A stretch of 64,000 nucleotides of DNA from Dipteronia dyeriana. Its lineage: Eukaryota; Streptophyta; Magnoliopsida; Sapindales; Sapindaceae. The notes under the pieces are model-generated. The model saw only the letters and a list, made by a program, of their open reading frames with translations, made no database searches and was not told where the DNA came from. Made by a program: the position numbers and the translations under genes. Location: positions 17,748,001 through 17,812,000 of the forward strand of contig CM065296.1 in NCBI GenBank assembly GCA_032871835.1, given 5' to 3'. Shown one piece after another: positions 37,287 through 48,780 of this stretch (position 1 is its first letter; each line of letters opens with the position of its first letter).

Positions 37287-37982
37287 TGTTAGGTTTTATA
37301 TTTGTGTTGGCTTTATTCCATAAAAAAAACTTCATTTCTTTGTAATGCATAATTGCTTAAGTGGTTCGTGATGATAAGCAACTACTCATGATGCAAAGTT
37401 CGTCTTCAAGAGAACTTGTACTATTCTTGGATGCTAAGGTATAGAGATTCTTTTTCCTTTTGCAAGGAATAAGCATACACACACACATATCATACATTTG
37501 TGTCTCTACATCATTGTGTATCAATTGATATAACACATCCACACACTTGACTTTGAATGCTCATGCATTGGTATGAAAGTAACATGTTTTGAAAATACAT
37601 GATTGGAGACTATCTCTATGAAGTTTTCATTCTTGTGTGAAATATGTTTGTATAACATGGATATTGAACTTGAATTTGATGTCATATTGTTCTTTATTGA
37701 GTTCCGATCATTTTGGTTACTCATACATTTGATTTCAAGTTCCGAGTCAAAAGATATGAAACTTTTCAGTCATGTTGCATGCATTATCTTTGTCTTCATG
37801 TATGAAGTCGAATTCTTATTTTCTGGGTTGATTTTCTTGTACGTTCATGTTCATGAGGGAGTCCCAGTTTGTAATCTTCAAACGGATTAAAATTCAGAGT
37901 TCGAAGGCCAGAGAACGGTCTAAGAACGTGAGAGGAGCGCAAGGGAGAGGTGCGATGGCAAAAGCCATCAAATAGGCACCCA

Positions 37983-38028
37983 CCCGAGATGGCACGTGGC
38001 CATCTCGGCACCAAAATCTTGCTGCCCC
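37983..38028 (+). other. palindromic module of the solo LTR, interrupted
   Basis: Hairpin CCGAGATGGCACGTGGCCATCTCGG is intact near 37984-38008. The second hairpin begins CTTGCTGCCCC (to 38028) and continues at 47503 as GCCCCGAGATGCC...GCCATCTCGGGG. The Angela element is thus inserted in the 5' arm of the second hairpin. Confidence 0.75.
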
Positions 38029-40413
38029 TGTAGCGAAAAAACGGTTTAGAAATACAATGGAAGCATGAGAAAAACAAAAATTAGGGTTTGCGTATGAATA
38101 AAAATTTTCCCTTTTATGCAACAAGAACTTAGATTAATTGATGTATATAAAAGTATCGTACCTTTTTCGCGTGACGATTGAACAAGCGCCAAATTGATTC
38201 CACAAGATCTTCCAATCCAATCACGAACGAGAATCACCTTGGAGTGTGGGCTCCCTTTCTTTAAATTGTAATATTGAGGATGGAAACAAAGTAAAAAACT
38301 TTTCTTTGTTAGTTACAAATATCCTCCAAAATAAAAATCCAAGAACGTCCGGTCACTTGTGAATTATCAATCAATTTGATTGAAACTCATGTGAACCTTG
38401 ATTCAATGTTGTACACAAAACCCTTTTGATGTAAAGGATACTAGTATACTATTGAAAACAAAAACGTTCCTCTTTTTTCTTTTCTAGGCCAAATTCACAC
38501 ACCCTTTATCTATGAGTTGATCGAATTTTGTCTAGAGCAAAAACTAATTTTTCTCCCTCAAAATTCTCTCTTGCTATGCCAAATTCTCTCTTGAAAATTA
38601 CCTAGGCATGGCCGAAATTTTCATCATAAAATTCATATGGCTGGCTGAAAATCACACACACATATATATAGGATCAAAAATCCTTTCCTAAGAAGGATTT
38701 ACTTGGTTGGCAATAATCCTTTCCTTAGGTGGATTTATTTGGTGGTTAAGAATCCTTATCTTAAAGAAATTCTATCCTTTTGTATATATATGGGCTGGCC
38801 GAATTTTATAAGATATAGATTAGGATCACAAATCCTTCCCTAAGAATGATTACTTGGTAGTTAAGAATCATTTCCTTATGTAGATTTACTTGGTGGTTAA
38901 GAATCCTTTTCAAAAAGGAATTCTATCCTAACACCAAGACTCCTAATCCAACTCAAAAGTGTATTTGTAACCATATTAAAAACTTCCTAATTTGATTAGA
39001 TAAATAACTCCATTTATTTATCTACTTATCAAATATAGTCTTTAACATTAACTATACTACCAACATTAGTATAGTTTAAAGAGACCATCTCCTATTAGGA
39101 AAAGATTTTGACTTTTAATTAAATAATTAATTAATAAACAAATTAATTAATTTCCATTTAATTAAATAATAATAAAATAAAAATAATATATTTAAGTTAT
39201 TCACCATAGCCATTGCCGCCCATATCTAGTATGAAGGCCATATATTATTTTTCTTATTTTATTAAATCCATTGGACCTTAATAAAAAGTCCACATGTGAA
39301 CTAGACCTATTCTTACAAAAAGAAACAAGTTCACATGCCTTAGAATATAACAAGTGATCCATACAAGTTCGTGTGGATAGAGGATCTTGGCGGGCTATCT
39401 AAATTTAAGCTCCAATAGACACAACCCAATCACAATCAACAAATGATTCACTTAGGTTCAATCTATTTAATTTTAGTTCATTGCACTAAAGAACTAAAAT
39501 TGAACTCTTAAATAAAGATAGAATAAGTTGATGTTACTCATTCATACCCTAGACAACCTTATTGGAGAAAGTGTATCTTCGTGAAGAATACCAGTAATCG
39601 CCAAGAGCTAATAGACCGCCTATAGCTCTCCAAGTTACAATATTTACTCTTATGACCACATTTTGAACTTGGATATTTTGACTTATCCAGAAGCCATGTT
39701 TCAATAGACACTATTGAAAACTTAACATTAAGATTTAATATCCAATACCTCAAAACATCCATATGATGGTATTCTACTCTCATTCAATAAATGGAGCCAC
39801 GATGTCCATATCTATAAATGAAGTCCTCTTTCGATTAACAAATGAATACCACCAAACTATCGAGGATAGACTATGCTATATAATCGTACTCATTGATAGC
39901 TCAAATGATAACACTTGCAACCATAAGTCCATCATTTATCTCAGGATTGAGATAGACTCTCCAATTGTCTTCAAATGAAAACTTTTATCTATTGACGGTT
40001 CTAGATAAAGCATTTCATTTTGATCCTATTCAATGCACCCGGTGGACTAGATTCTTTTGCCCAAAGACACCGCACTTTGATGATTTTAGACTCATCATAA
40101 CACATTTGATCCCACTCAAATGCTAGCAAAAGAATCTACAACTTTGACAAGATAAAGGCGCCCAACCTTCTATCTTAAGTTGTGAATATTATTCAAGACT
40201 AACTAAAGAATTGTGTTTACCTCATACATATCTAGATGTATGAACAATTCTTCTTTTCTCATAGTCTTTTGACCTTATGATTATTTACTTTTGACAATTA
40301 TAATAATTAAACTATAAATGCTATAAGATTTGTTAAACTAGATATCACTTTATTCATATGAAAAGATTGTTAATTACAATATTACACTCTTGCTATCGAG
40401 CATAATCCTAACA
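38029..40413 (-). repeat. 3' LTR of Angela-type element
   Basis: 2385 bp. It is nearly identical to 45100-47502 in its right part: both-strand translations of 39559-39978 and 46665-47084 are the same. Near 39340 it lacks about 34 bp present at 46410-46450. It holds an internal duplication of about 165 bp (GGCTGGCCGAA, AAGAATCCTTTCCTTA). Confidence 0.9.
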
Positions 40414-40428
40414 ATCTCTCACTTGCTC
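40414..40428 (-). other. polypurine tract of Angela-type element
   Basis: The minus strand reads GAGCAAGTGAGAGAT, directly before the 3' LTR. Its position and purine bias support second-strand priming here. Confidence 0.65.
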
Positions 40429-41888
40429 TATAGCAAATGTGTCATATCTCTCATCCCTATGTTCTCTAGATGCCCATCAAAACTCTTTTGTGAAAGAGCT
40501 TTTGTAAAGAGATCCGCTAGATTTTCTGCTGACGCGATCTTGGTAATCGTCACGTCACCGCAATGCACAATTTCCCTTAGAAAGTGATACTTTCTTTAAA
40601 TGTGTTTCTCTCTCTTATGACTTCTTGGTTCTCTCGAATTAGCCACTGCTCCACTATTGTCACAATAGATAGTGATCTGCTTATTCGCTTCATGAACCAC
40701 TTCCAAGTCAATCAAGAATTGGCGGAGTCAGAATCTGACTGAAAATCAGAATCTGTATAACCAATGGGAATTAAATCCCCTCAAGAGTATACAAGCATAT
40801 AATCTCTCGTTCTCCTAAGATACTTGAAAATATGATTGACTGTCGTCCAGTGATTAGGACCAGGTTTCGATTGAAACCTGCTAACTATGCCTACAGCAAA
40901 ACAAATATCTAGTCTAATGCAGAGCATTGCATACATGAGACTTCCAACTGCCGATGCATATGGAACCCTACTCATGAATTGCTCTTCATGCTCATTCTTG
41001 GGAACTTGTTCCTTAGAAAGTTTGATTCCATGCTTGAAAGGTAACATACCTTTCTTGGAATCTTGCATGGAAAACCTAGACAAGATTTTATCTATGTATG
41101 AAGCTTGGGATAATGCAATCGTTCTATTCTTTCTATCCCTTTTTACTTGGATACCAAGAATATAACTTGCTTCTCCCAAGTCATTCATATCAAATTGTTT
41201 TGCTAACCATTCTTTTATTGATGTCAATACACCTACATCGTTTTCGATGAGTAGTATATCATCAACATAAAGAACTAGGAAAACCAACTTTTCGCCTTTA
41301 ATCATTTTGTATACACAAGGTTCATCAAGGTTTTGAATAAATCCAAAACCTTTAACGGCTTGATCGAACCTTATGTTCCAGGATCTGGATGCTTGCTTCA
41401 ATCCATATATGGACCTTTGCAACTTGCATACCCTTTCCTCTTGGCCCTTTTCAATGAATCCTTCTGGTTGCATCATGTAGATGCTGTCGTTAAGACTTCC
41501 ATTAAGGAAAGCTGTCTTGACATCCATTTGCCAAATCTCTAGGTCTAGAGATACCGCAATGGATAAGAGTATCCTAATGGATTTAAGCATGGCCACAGGA
41601 GAGAAGATTTCTTCATAATCGATACCTTCCGTCTGTGTGTAACCTTTAGCTACCAATCTAGCCTTAAAGGTTTCCACCTTTCCATCCATTCCTCTTTTCC
41701 TCTTGTATACGCACTTGCACCCGATGGGTTTTATCCCTTTAGGGAAGAATACAAGAGACCAGACTTTATTTTTGAACATAGATTCAATTTTGAATTGCAT
41801 TGTCTTTTGCCAATGGCGACAATCAACATCTTCCACTGCTTCCTTGTACGTATAGGGATCATCATCGTCCGGAAGATTCTTTACAGAT
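40429..41888 (-). pseudogene. reverse transcriptase and RNase H, Angela-type
   Basis: An open 351-codon frame (40781-41836) carries the whole RT core: GCKCVYKRKRGMDGK, QMDVKTAFLNGSL, LQRSIYGLKQASRSW and an intact LYVDDILL. A stop near 41888 cuts it from integrase. After codon YMLVYS the RNase H is broken: GYTDSDFQSDSDS jumps to the later CDNSGAVANSREPRSHK and NLADLFTKAL blocks near 40500-40690, so part of the domain is deleted. RT looks usable in isolation; RNase H does not. Confidence 0.88.
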
Positions 41889-41908
41889 TATCCTAGACCG
41901 ATGTATCT

Positions 41909-43252
41909 CTAGGGTTGTCTAACAACCCTCCCACTACGATGAGGTATGGTAGATTGTTGATCTTGTGTTGGTACGAAACTTACAATTGGGCTTGGTTGCG
42001 AAACCTCTTGTGGAATTGTATCTCCTAAAAGCTCATTTAGGACAATTCTACTTTTAGGCACAAAATTATTCATATAGTCCTCTTCTAGAAATTTGGCATT
42101 TGTCGAAACAAATACTTTAAGATCTGAAGGACTATAAAGATAATATCCTTTTGTTCCTTTTGGATACCCAACAAATATGCATGTTTCTGAACGGGACTTC
42201 ATCTTATCTGTCTTTCCTTTTAACATGTGCGCAGGGCATCCAAATATCCTTAAGTGTTGTAAACTAGGCTTTCACCCAGTCCATAACTCATGCGGCGTTT
42301 TAGGAACCGACTTAGATGGTACATCGTTTAGAATATACATGGCAGTTTGTAAAGCATATCCCCAAAAAGAACTAGGGAGCGTTGAATAACTCAATATAGA
42401 CCTAACCATATCCAAAAGAGTTCTATTTCTCCTTTCTGCCACCCCATTTTGTTGAGGTGTGACTGGTGTAGAAAACTGAGAAATTATTCCATTATCAATA
42501 AGATATTGCTGAAACTCACCAGATAGATATTCTCCACCATGATAGGACCTCATGATTTTTATGCGTTTCTCAAGCTGATTTTCTACTTCAGCTTTAAATG
42601 CTTTGAACATATCAAAAGCATCCGACTTATGTCTCATGAGATACACATAGCCAAATCTTGAGTGATCATCCGTGAAAATGATGAAGTACTCATATCCACC
42701 TCTAGCTTGAATGCTCATAGGTCCACACACATCAGTGTGTATCAATCCTAAACATTCGATGGCTCGTGCGCCTTTGGTCGTAAATGACCTTTTTGTCATT
42801 TTACCTTCCAAACAAGATTCACAAGTTGGTTGATCATCAACCTTTAAGTCATTTAGAGGTCCATCACATACCAATCTTTTAATCCTATTAAGGTTGATAT
42901 GACCTAAGCGCAAATGCCATAGGCAGGTTTCATCTTTTGATAATTTTACTCTTTTATGATTGGGTTCCGTTGATTCCGTGTCTAACAAGTGAGAGATATT
43001 TCCATGCAAATAAAATAAACCGTTTTCCAATATACCTTTGCAAACAAATTTGTTATTCTTACTAATAATAAAACCTTTATTAAAAGTAACCGAATATCCA
43101 AATTTATTTAGACAAGAGACCAAAATTAAATTCCTCTTGAATATTGGTATATAATAAACGTTTATTAATACTAAATGCCTATAAGACTCAAAATTGATTC
43201 TAATATCTCCCACTACACTAGTAGACACTAACTCTCCATTGCCTAAATGCAA
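41909..43252 (-). pseudogene. integrase, Angela-type, catalytic Asp replaced
   Basis: The open frame 42272-43252 contains the zinc region ([25 protein letters not shown]), the first catalytic Asp (HTDVCGPM) and the Glu ([12 protein letters not shown]). The second Asp, normally in RSDRGGEY, reads RSYHGGEY near 42531-42555. A stop separates the C-terminal part (41909-42226, SRSETCIFVGYPKGTKGYYLYS). The enzyme would be inactive from the triad change alone. Confidence 0.85.
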
Positions 43253-43379
43253 GTTGGACCCTTTTCACCACAAAAGAAACACTTTCCTGTGATCTTGGTT
43301 ACTTTCTTGGTCTCCTTCTAAGAAGGCTCGAGTTGCTTTTTCTTTTGTTATCTCTTGACCTTCTAACGGGTCTTAACAG

Positions 43380-43705
43380 TAGCAACTTTACCAACCATAT
43401 GAATCCTTGTCTAGAGACATCATAATATCGGCAGCAGTCTCAATTCCTTCATGTTGCTGTTGCAACACGTTGGAGATGATGGCCATAATGTAACATACAT
43501 TTAGCCATGTCTTCTAAAGACTTCCACTACTGATACTCATCTCTTTGCTCCTGAGTAGATTCATTAGTTTGGTGGTTAAGGAATATACTGAATGAACTTA
43601 TACTTTTCAGCTTGCAACAACAACCAATATTTCTTTTCCATGTGACATAATTATCACCAGTTAAAGTATTATCTTTTAGGATATTGATTAGGGATGGGGT
43701 CATGA
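43380..43705 (-). pseudogene. gag remnant, Angela-type
   Basis: The minus strand gives ILKDNTLTGDNYVTWKRN and, further on, RDEYQ-stop-WKSLEDMAKCML, both recognisable from Angela-type gag, with stops and shifts. Little of gag remains before integrase, implying an internal deletion. Confidence 0.6.
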
Positions 43706-44904
43706 TTTCTTTTTATTAACAAAAATTATATTAGTAAACAATCATGATATAGTACTTTTGAATATTTATCTTGAATTAAATAAAATAATTCAATCTTAAA
43801 AATTCAACGATGATCCAACACCCATAAATGTCACGCCTCCTTTGGGAGTACGCACCATTTACTAGTTGGACTAGGTCCCACCTAATTGTTAACATAACAA
43901 CCAACATTTTCAATTTTAACCTTGCAATTTTATTAACAAGAACTCTTGGGAGGATATTAATAAAAGTACATTGAGTGTGTTACCAAGTTATCGTCCTTCA
44001 ATATAATTCCTCACTAACATCCCTCCTTTGGGAGTAGATATCGTTTGGGCTAATTGTCTAGTCTATCCTTGTAAGGAAGTATCTTTCTAAATTGCATTCA
44101 TGAATACCTCTTGATAAAGTTCAACTAAACTTGGAGGCCGTAGGTGTTCCAGATCACCTTCTCCCACTCAATTGTTTAAGGCGTGTGATCGAATTCAAAA
44201 GAATGATTTACCAAGTTATCTAGATGCCAATTTAGATACTTAAACCATTCAATGCATGTTCATACCAAAAGAGATATATGAGTGGCACTTATATTCTATA
44301 TGACATGTTATCAAACAATGACAAACATTGCAATATTTGAAAAAAATATAAATAGCTACAATTTTGGTCCATCCTAGAAAAACAAGTAAATTACATATAT
44401 ATTGGAATACAAGAACTCCTTTCTTGGCGAACAAGTCCTCAAGCGACCTTCGTCGTTCGGACTCCCTTGGCTACCTCCCATGGACGTGCGCACCCCTTGC
44501 CCTTACCCATGGGCGTGCGCATGTCACAAGCCCATAAAGGGCTGCCATGCACAGCCCATGGCTACAACAAGGGCTGCCGTACGCAGCCCATGCCACAACA
44601 AACGTGGCTGAGCGCTCTTCGCACGCACGTTGGTTGTTACGGCTCGCACGATCCCAAACTTGTTCCGGTTACTCCTAATTCTTCAAACCTTCGAGTCTTC
44701 AAAACTTGAATGTATTACAGAAGAATTTATATAACAAATACTGCATTTTTTTTTTATTATTACAACAACAAAATAAAAAAAAAACTTAGCAACTACCTAA
44801 AGGGAAATTATGGCGATAATAGACCACCCTTCTTGTTACAATCCCAAAACAAAATTACATTGAAATTCTAGGACCAAAATTGAGCAATAACAATCCACAT
44901 ATAA

Positions 44905-44957
<53 letters not shown>

Positions 44958-45084
44958 ATACATTCCAATGTAAATATATATATATATGAATACCTAGAGT
45001 GCCATCTCTTTCTAAAACATGCATATATACAATAAAAGAAAAAGATTCACGAACACATACATCAATTAATGAAGGGTACAACCA
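43706..45084 (-). other. leader region of Angela-type element
   Basis: About 1.4 kb between PBS and gag. It contains two CCTCCTTTGGGAGTA motifs (43852 and 44022), a GC-rich island (44450-44660) with two hairpins, and an (AT)n tract (44910-44955). No gene seen. Confidence 0.6.
44539..44589 (-). other. paired hairpins in leader
   Basis: Two copies of GGGCTG, seven bases, CAGCCC: 44539-44557 and 44571-44589, 32 bp apart start to start. Position between PBS and gag is where packaging or dimerisation signals of retroelements usually lie; a role is inference. Confidence 0.5.
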
Positions 45085-45097
45085 GGCTCTGATACCA
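45085..45097 (-). other. primer-binding site, Angela-type element
   Basis: The minus strand reads TGGTATCAGAGCC, two bases from the 5' LTR; a full match to the plant initiator-Met site. Confidence 0.92.
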
Positions 45098-45099
45098 AT

Positions 45100-47502
45100 T
45101 GTAGGGAAAAAACAGTTTAGAAATGCAACGGAAGCGTGAGAAAAATGAAAATTAGGGTTTGCGTATGAATAAAAATTTCCCTTTTATGCAACAAGAGCCT
45201 TAACCTTAGATTAATTGATGTATATAAAAGTATCGTACATTTTTCACGTGACGATTGAACAAGCGCCGAATTGATTCCACAAGATCTTCCAATCCACTCA
45301 CGAACGTGAATAACCTTGGAGTGTGGGCTCCCTTTCTTTAAATTGTATTCTTGAGGATGGAAACAAAGTAAAAATCTTTTCTTTGTTAGTTACAAATATC
45401 CTCCAAAAGAAAATTCCAAGAACGTCTGGTCAATTGTGAATTATTAATCAATTTGATTGAAACTCGCATTCAATGTTGTACACAAAACCCTTTTGATGTA
45501 AAGGATACTAGTCTACTATTGAAACCAAAAATGTTCCCCTTTTTTTCTCTTCTAGGCCGAATTCACACACCCTTTATCTATGAGTTGATCGAATTTTGTC
45601 AAGAGCAAAAACTAATTTTTCTCCCTCAAAATTCTCTCTTACTATGCCAAATTCTCTCTTGAAAATTACCTAGGCATGGCCGAAATTTTCATCATAAAAT
45701 TCATAGGGCTGGCCGAAAATCACACACATATATATATAGGATCATAAATCATTTCCTAAGAAGGATTTACTTGGTTGGCAAGAATCCTTTCCTTAGGTGG
45801 ATTTATTTGGTAGTTAAGAATCCTTATCTTAAAGAAATTCTATCCGTTTGTATATATATATGGGCTGGCCGAATTTTATATGATATAGATTAGGATCACA
45901 AATCCTTTCCTAAGAAGGATTACTTGGTAGTTAAGAATCATTTCCTTATGTAGATTTACTTGGTGGTTAAGAATTCTTTTCGAAAAGGAATTCTATCCTA
46001 ACACCAAGACTCCTAATCCAACTCAAAAGTGTTTTTGTAACCATATTAAAGACTTCCTAATTTGATTAGATAAATAACTCCATTTATTTATCTACTTATA
46101 AAATATAGTCTTTAACATTAACTATACTACCAACAATAGTATAGTTTTAGGAGACCATCTCCTATTAGGAAAAGATTTTGACTTTTAATTAAATAATTAA
46201 TTAATCACCAAATTAATTAATTTCCAATTAATTAAATAATAATTAAATAAAAATAATATATTTAAGCTATTCACCATAGCCATTGTTGCATATACCTAGT
46301 ATGAAGGCCATATATTATTTTTATTATTTTATTAAATCCATTAGACCTTAATAAAAAGTTCACATGTGAACTAGACCTATTCTTACAAAAAAAAACAAGT
46401 TCACATGCCTTATTACAATTCTAGATGGACCCCTAAATTGGTCCGGTAGAATATAACAAGTGATCCATGTAAGTTCGTGTGAATGGGGGATCTTGGCGGG
46501 CTATCTAAATTTAAGCTCCAATAGACACAACCCAATCACAATCAACAAATGATTCACTTAGGTCCAATCTATTTAATTTTAGTTCATTGCACTAAAGAAC
46601 TAAAATTGAACTCTTAAATAAAGATAGAATAAGTTGATGTTACTCATTCATACCCTAGACAACCTTATTGGAGAAAGTGTATCTTCGTGAAGAATACCAG
46701 TAATCGCCAAGAGCTAATAGACCGCCTATAGCTCTCCAAGTTACAATATTTACTCTTATGACCACATTTTGAACTTGGATATTTTGACTTATCCAGAAGC
46801 CATGTTTCAATAGACACTATTGAAAACTTAACATTAAGATTTAATATCCAATACCTCAAAACATCCATATGATGGTATTCTACTCTCATTCAATAAATGG
46901 AGCCACGATGTCCATATCTATAAATGAAGTCCTCTTTCGATTAACAAATGAATACCACCAAACTATCGAGGATAGACTATGCTATATAATCGTACTCATT
47001 GATAGCTCAAATGATAACACTTGCAACCATAAGTCCATCATTTATCTCAGGATTGAGATAGACTCTCCAATTGTCTTCAAATGAAAACTTTTATCTATTG
47101 ACGGTTCTAGATAAAGCATTTCATTTTGATTCTATTCAATGCACTCGGTGCACTAGATTCTTTTGCCCAAAGACACCACACTTTGATGATTTTAGACTCA
47201 TCATAACACATTTGATCCCACTCAAATGCTAGCAAAAGAATCTACAACTTTGACAAGATAAAAGCGCCCAACCTTCTATCTTAAGTTGTGAATATTATTC
47301 AAGACTAACTAAAGAATTGTGTCTACCTCATACATATCTAGATGTATGAACAATTCTTCTTTTCTCGTATTCTTTTAACCTTATGATTATTTACTTTTGA
47401 CAATTATAATAATTAAACTATAAATGCTAGAAATCACTTTATTCATATGAAAAGATTGTTAATTACAATATTACACTCTTGCTATCGAGCATAATCCTAA
47501 CA
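45100..47502 (-). repeat. 5' LTR of Angela-type element
   Basis: 2403 bp, TG...CA on the minus strand, paired with 38029-40413. A TATA-like tract (CTATATATATG on the minus strand) lies near 45727-45740 and could mark the promoter; low certainty for that site. Confidence 0.9.
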
Positions 47503-48442
47503 GCCCCGAGATGCCTACGTGCCATCTCGGGGAAGCATTATCTAAGAGGTCATTTTGGTCTTTTCATACTCTTTTGTTCCCTGTTCATTATATATCTCTT
47601 TCCTCTCTCATTTGAATCCAAGGGAGAAGACAATGTAGTGCAGAAAAAGTTCCAGATTTTTCTCTTAACTTTGAATCACCATATCTCTCTCAATCCTTAT
47701 TTGATTTGAGTGATTTAAGTTGGAGAAGTTTTGTATTTAAATCCTCTATCATCTCCAAGTAACCTTGAAGTGATTTTTTTAAGTTTTCAGGTGTATCGCT
47801 CTATTTTCGTGATTGTACTCGAAATTGACAAGGTATTTGTTTATCTTTTGATTTCTTTGATTTTAATGCTCAAATACCTTGGGTCTTCTTCCTACTTGTG
47901 TGTATTTGACTTGAAAATATGTTGATGAGTGATTGAGCTTCAATTAAATTCAAGTTGTGCTTAATTAGAAACTTGATTGTGAGTTAGGTTTCAATCAAAC
48001 ATATGTTTTCACATGATTGTGAGTTGTATTGTGCTAGCATCTTATCTAGACTATTTGTACTTTGATTGACTTTATCTTCATTATTAATAGTCTTATCATG
48101 TGCTAGAACTCATTTGTTGAATAGATCTAGGATTAGCACATTTGATTTTATATTTAGAGTCTATTAGAGTTTAATTGACTATTTTATGAATATATGCTCT
48201 AAATGATTGCTAGAGATTTGATTGATCATATCTTATGTTTCTAGCATTTTCATTTTAGTTCTAAAATCTTGAATATGTGCTTCATGAACATGTTTATTTC
48301 AAGCTTTAGTAACATGAACAAAATCTAGGTTTAAAGTGTGTTTGGAAATTTGGTGCTCTAGATTTTTTATTTGTGCATAAGATCTAGACAATCATGTTTT
48401 GTGAACTTTATTGCCTATGTCTAGATCTTCATAGAGTGTACC

Positions 48443-48678
48443 TGTTGAAGTTTAAAAGTTTTCTAAGAGACTCTAAATATGTTGATGTTTTGTTCATTTT
48501 CAGTTTATGGTTTATTTGTTGTGTCATGGCTATTGTTTAGTTAGTTTACAATGTATTTAGTTAGCTTCCAATGGTTTAAGTTGTATTAGCTTTAGCTAAC
48601 TTAGTTCAGTCACCAATGTTTGTGGTGTTAGGTATGGTTTGATGTTTTATGGATGTTTATGGTTTGGAATTTCCAAAA
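48443..48678 (+). repeat. 5' LTR of small copia
   Basis: Starts TGTTGAAGTT; the end reads CCAAAA where the 3' LTR has CCAACA, so its terminal CA is mutated. The PBS follows after one base. Confidence 0.9.
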
Positions 48679-48679
48679 G

Positions 48680-48692
48680 TGGTATCAGAGCC
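48680..48692 (+). other. primer-binding site of small copia
   Basis: TGGTATCAGAGCC, a full match to the initiator-Met primer site. Confidence 0.92.
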
Positions 48693-48780
48693 ATCTTCTT
48701 TAAGGGTCTGGGAGGTTTGTTTTCTATTCCTTTGAAAATTCTGTGAGGTCTAAACACTTGAGAGTGAGAGACAAACATAT

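Larger units (their letters stand above)
38029..47502 (-). mobile_element. Angela-type Ty1/copia element, minus strand
   Basis: 9474 bp bounded by TGTAG...CCTAACA LTRs and a GCCCC duplication (38024-38028, 47503-47507). On the minus strand: 5' LTR (45100-47502), PBS (45085-45097), leader, short gag remnant, integrase, RT, RNase H with an internal deletion, PPT (40414-40428), 3' LTR (38029-40413). RT and gag wording resemble the Tork/Angela group. It is structurally complete but coding-defective. Confidence 0.9.

Noticed and set aside
39763..39978. 71-codon ORF repeated at 189-404, 39763-39978 and 46869-47084
   Set aside because: It follows from LTR homology; the older LTR fragment at 24700-24853 has lost it, and its start lies inside LTR sequence with no coding features.
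44402..44709. ORFs in the GC-rich island
   Set aside because: Proline/cysteine-rich readings in both overlapping frames come from GC-rich repeats in the Angela leader.
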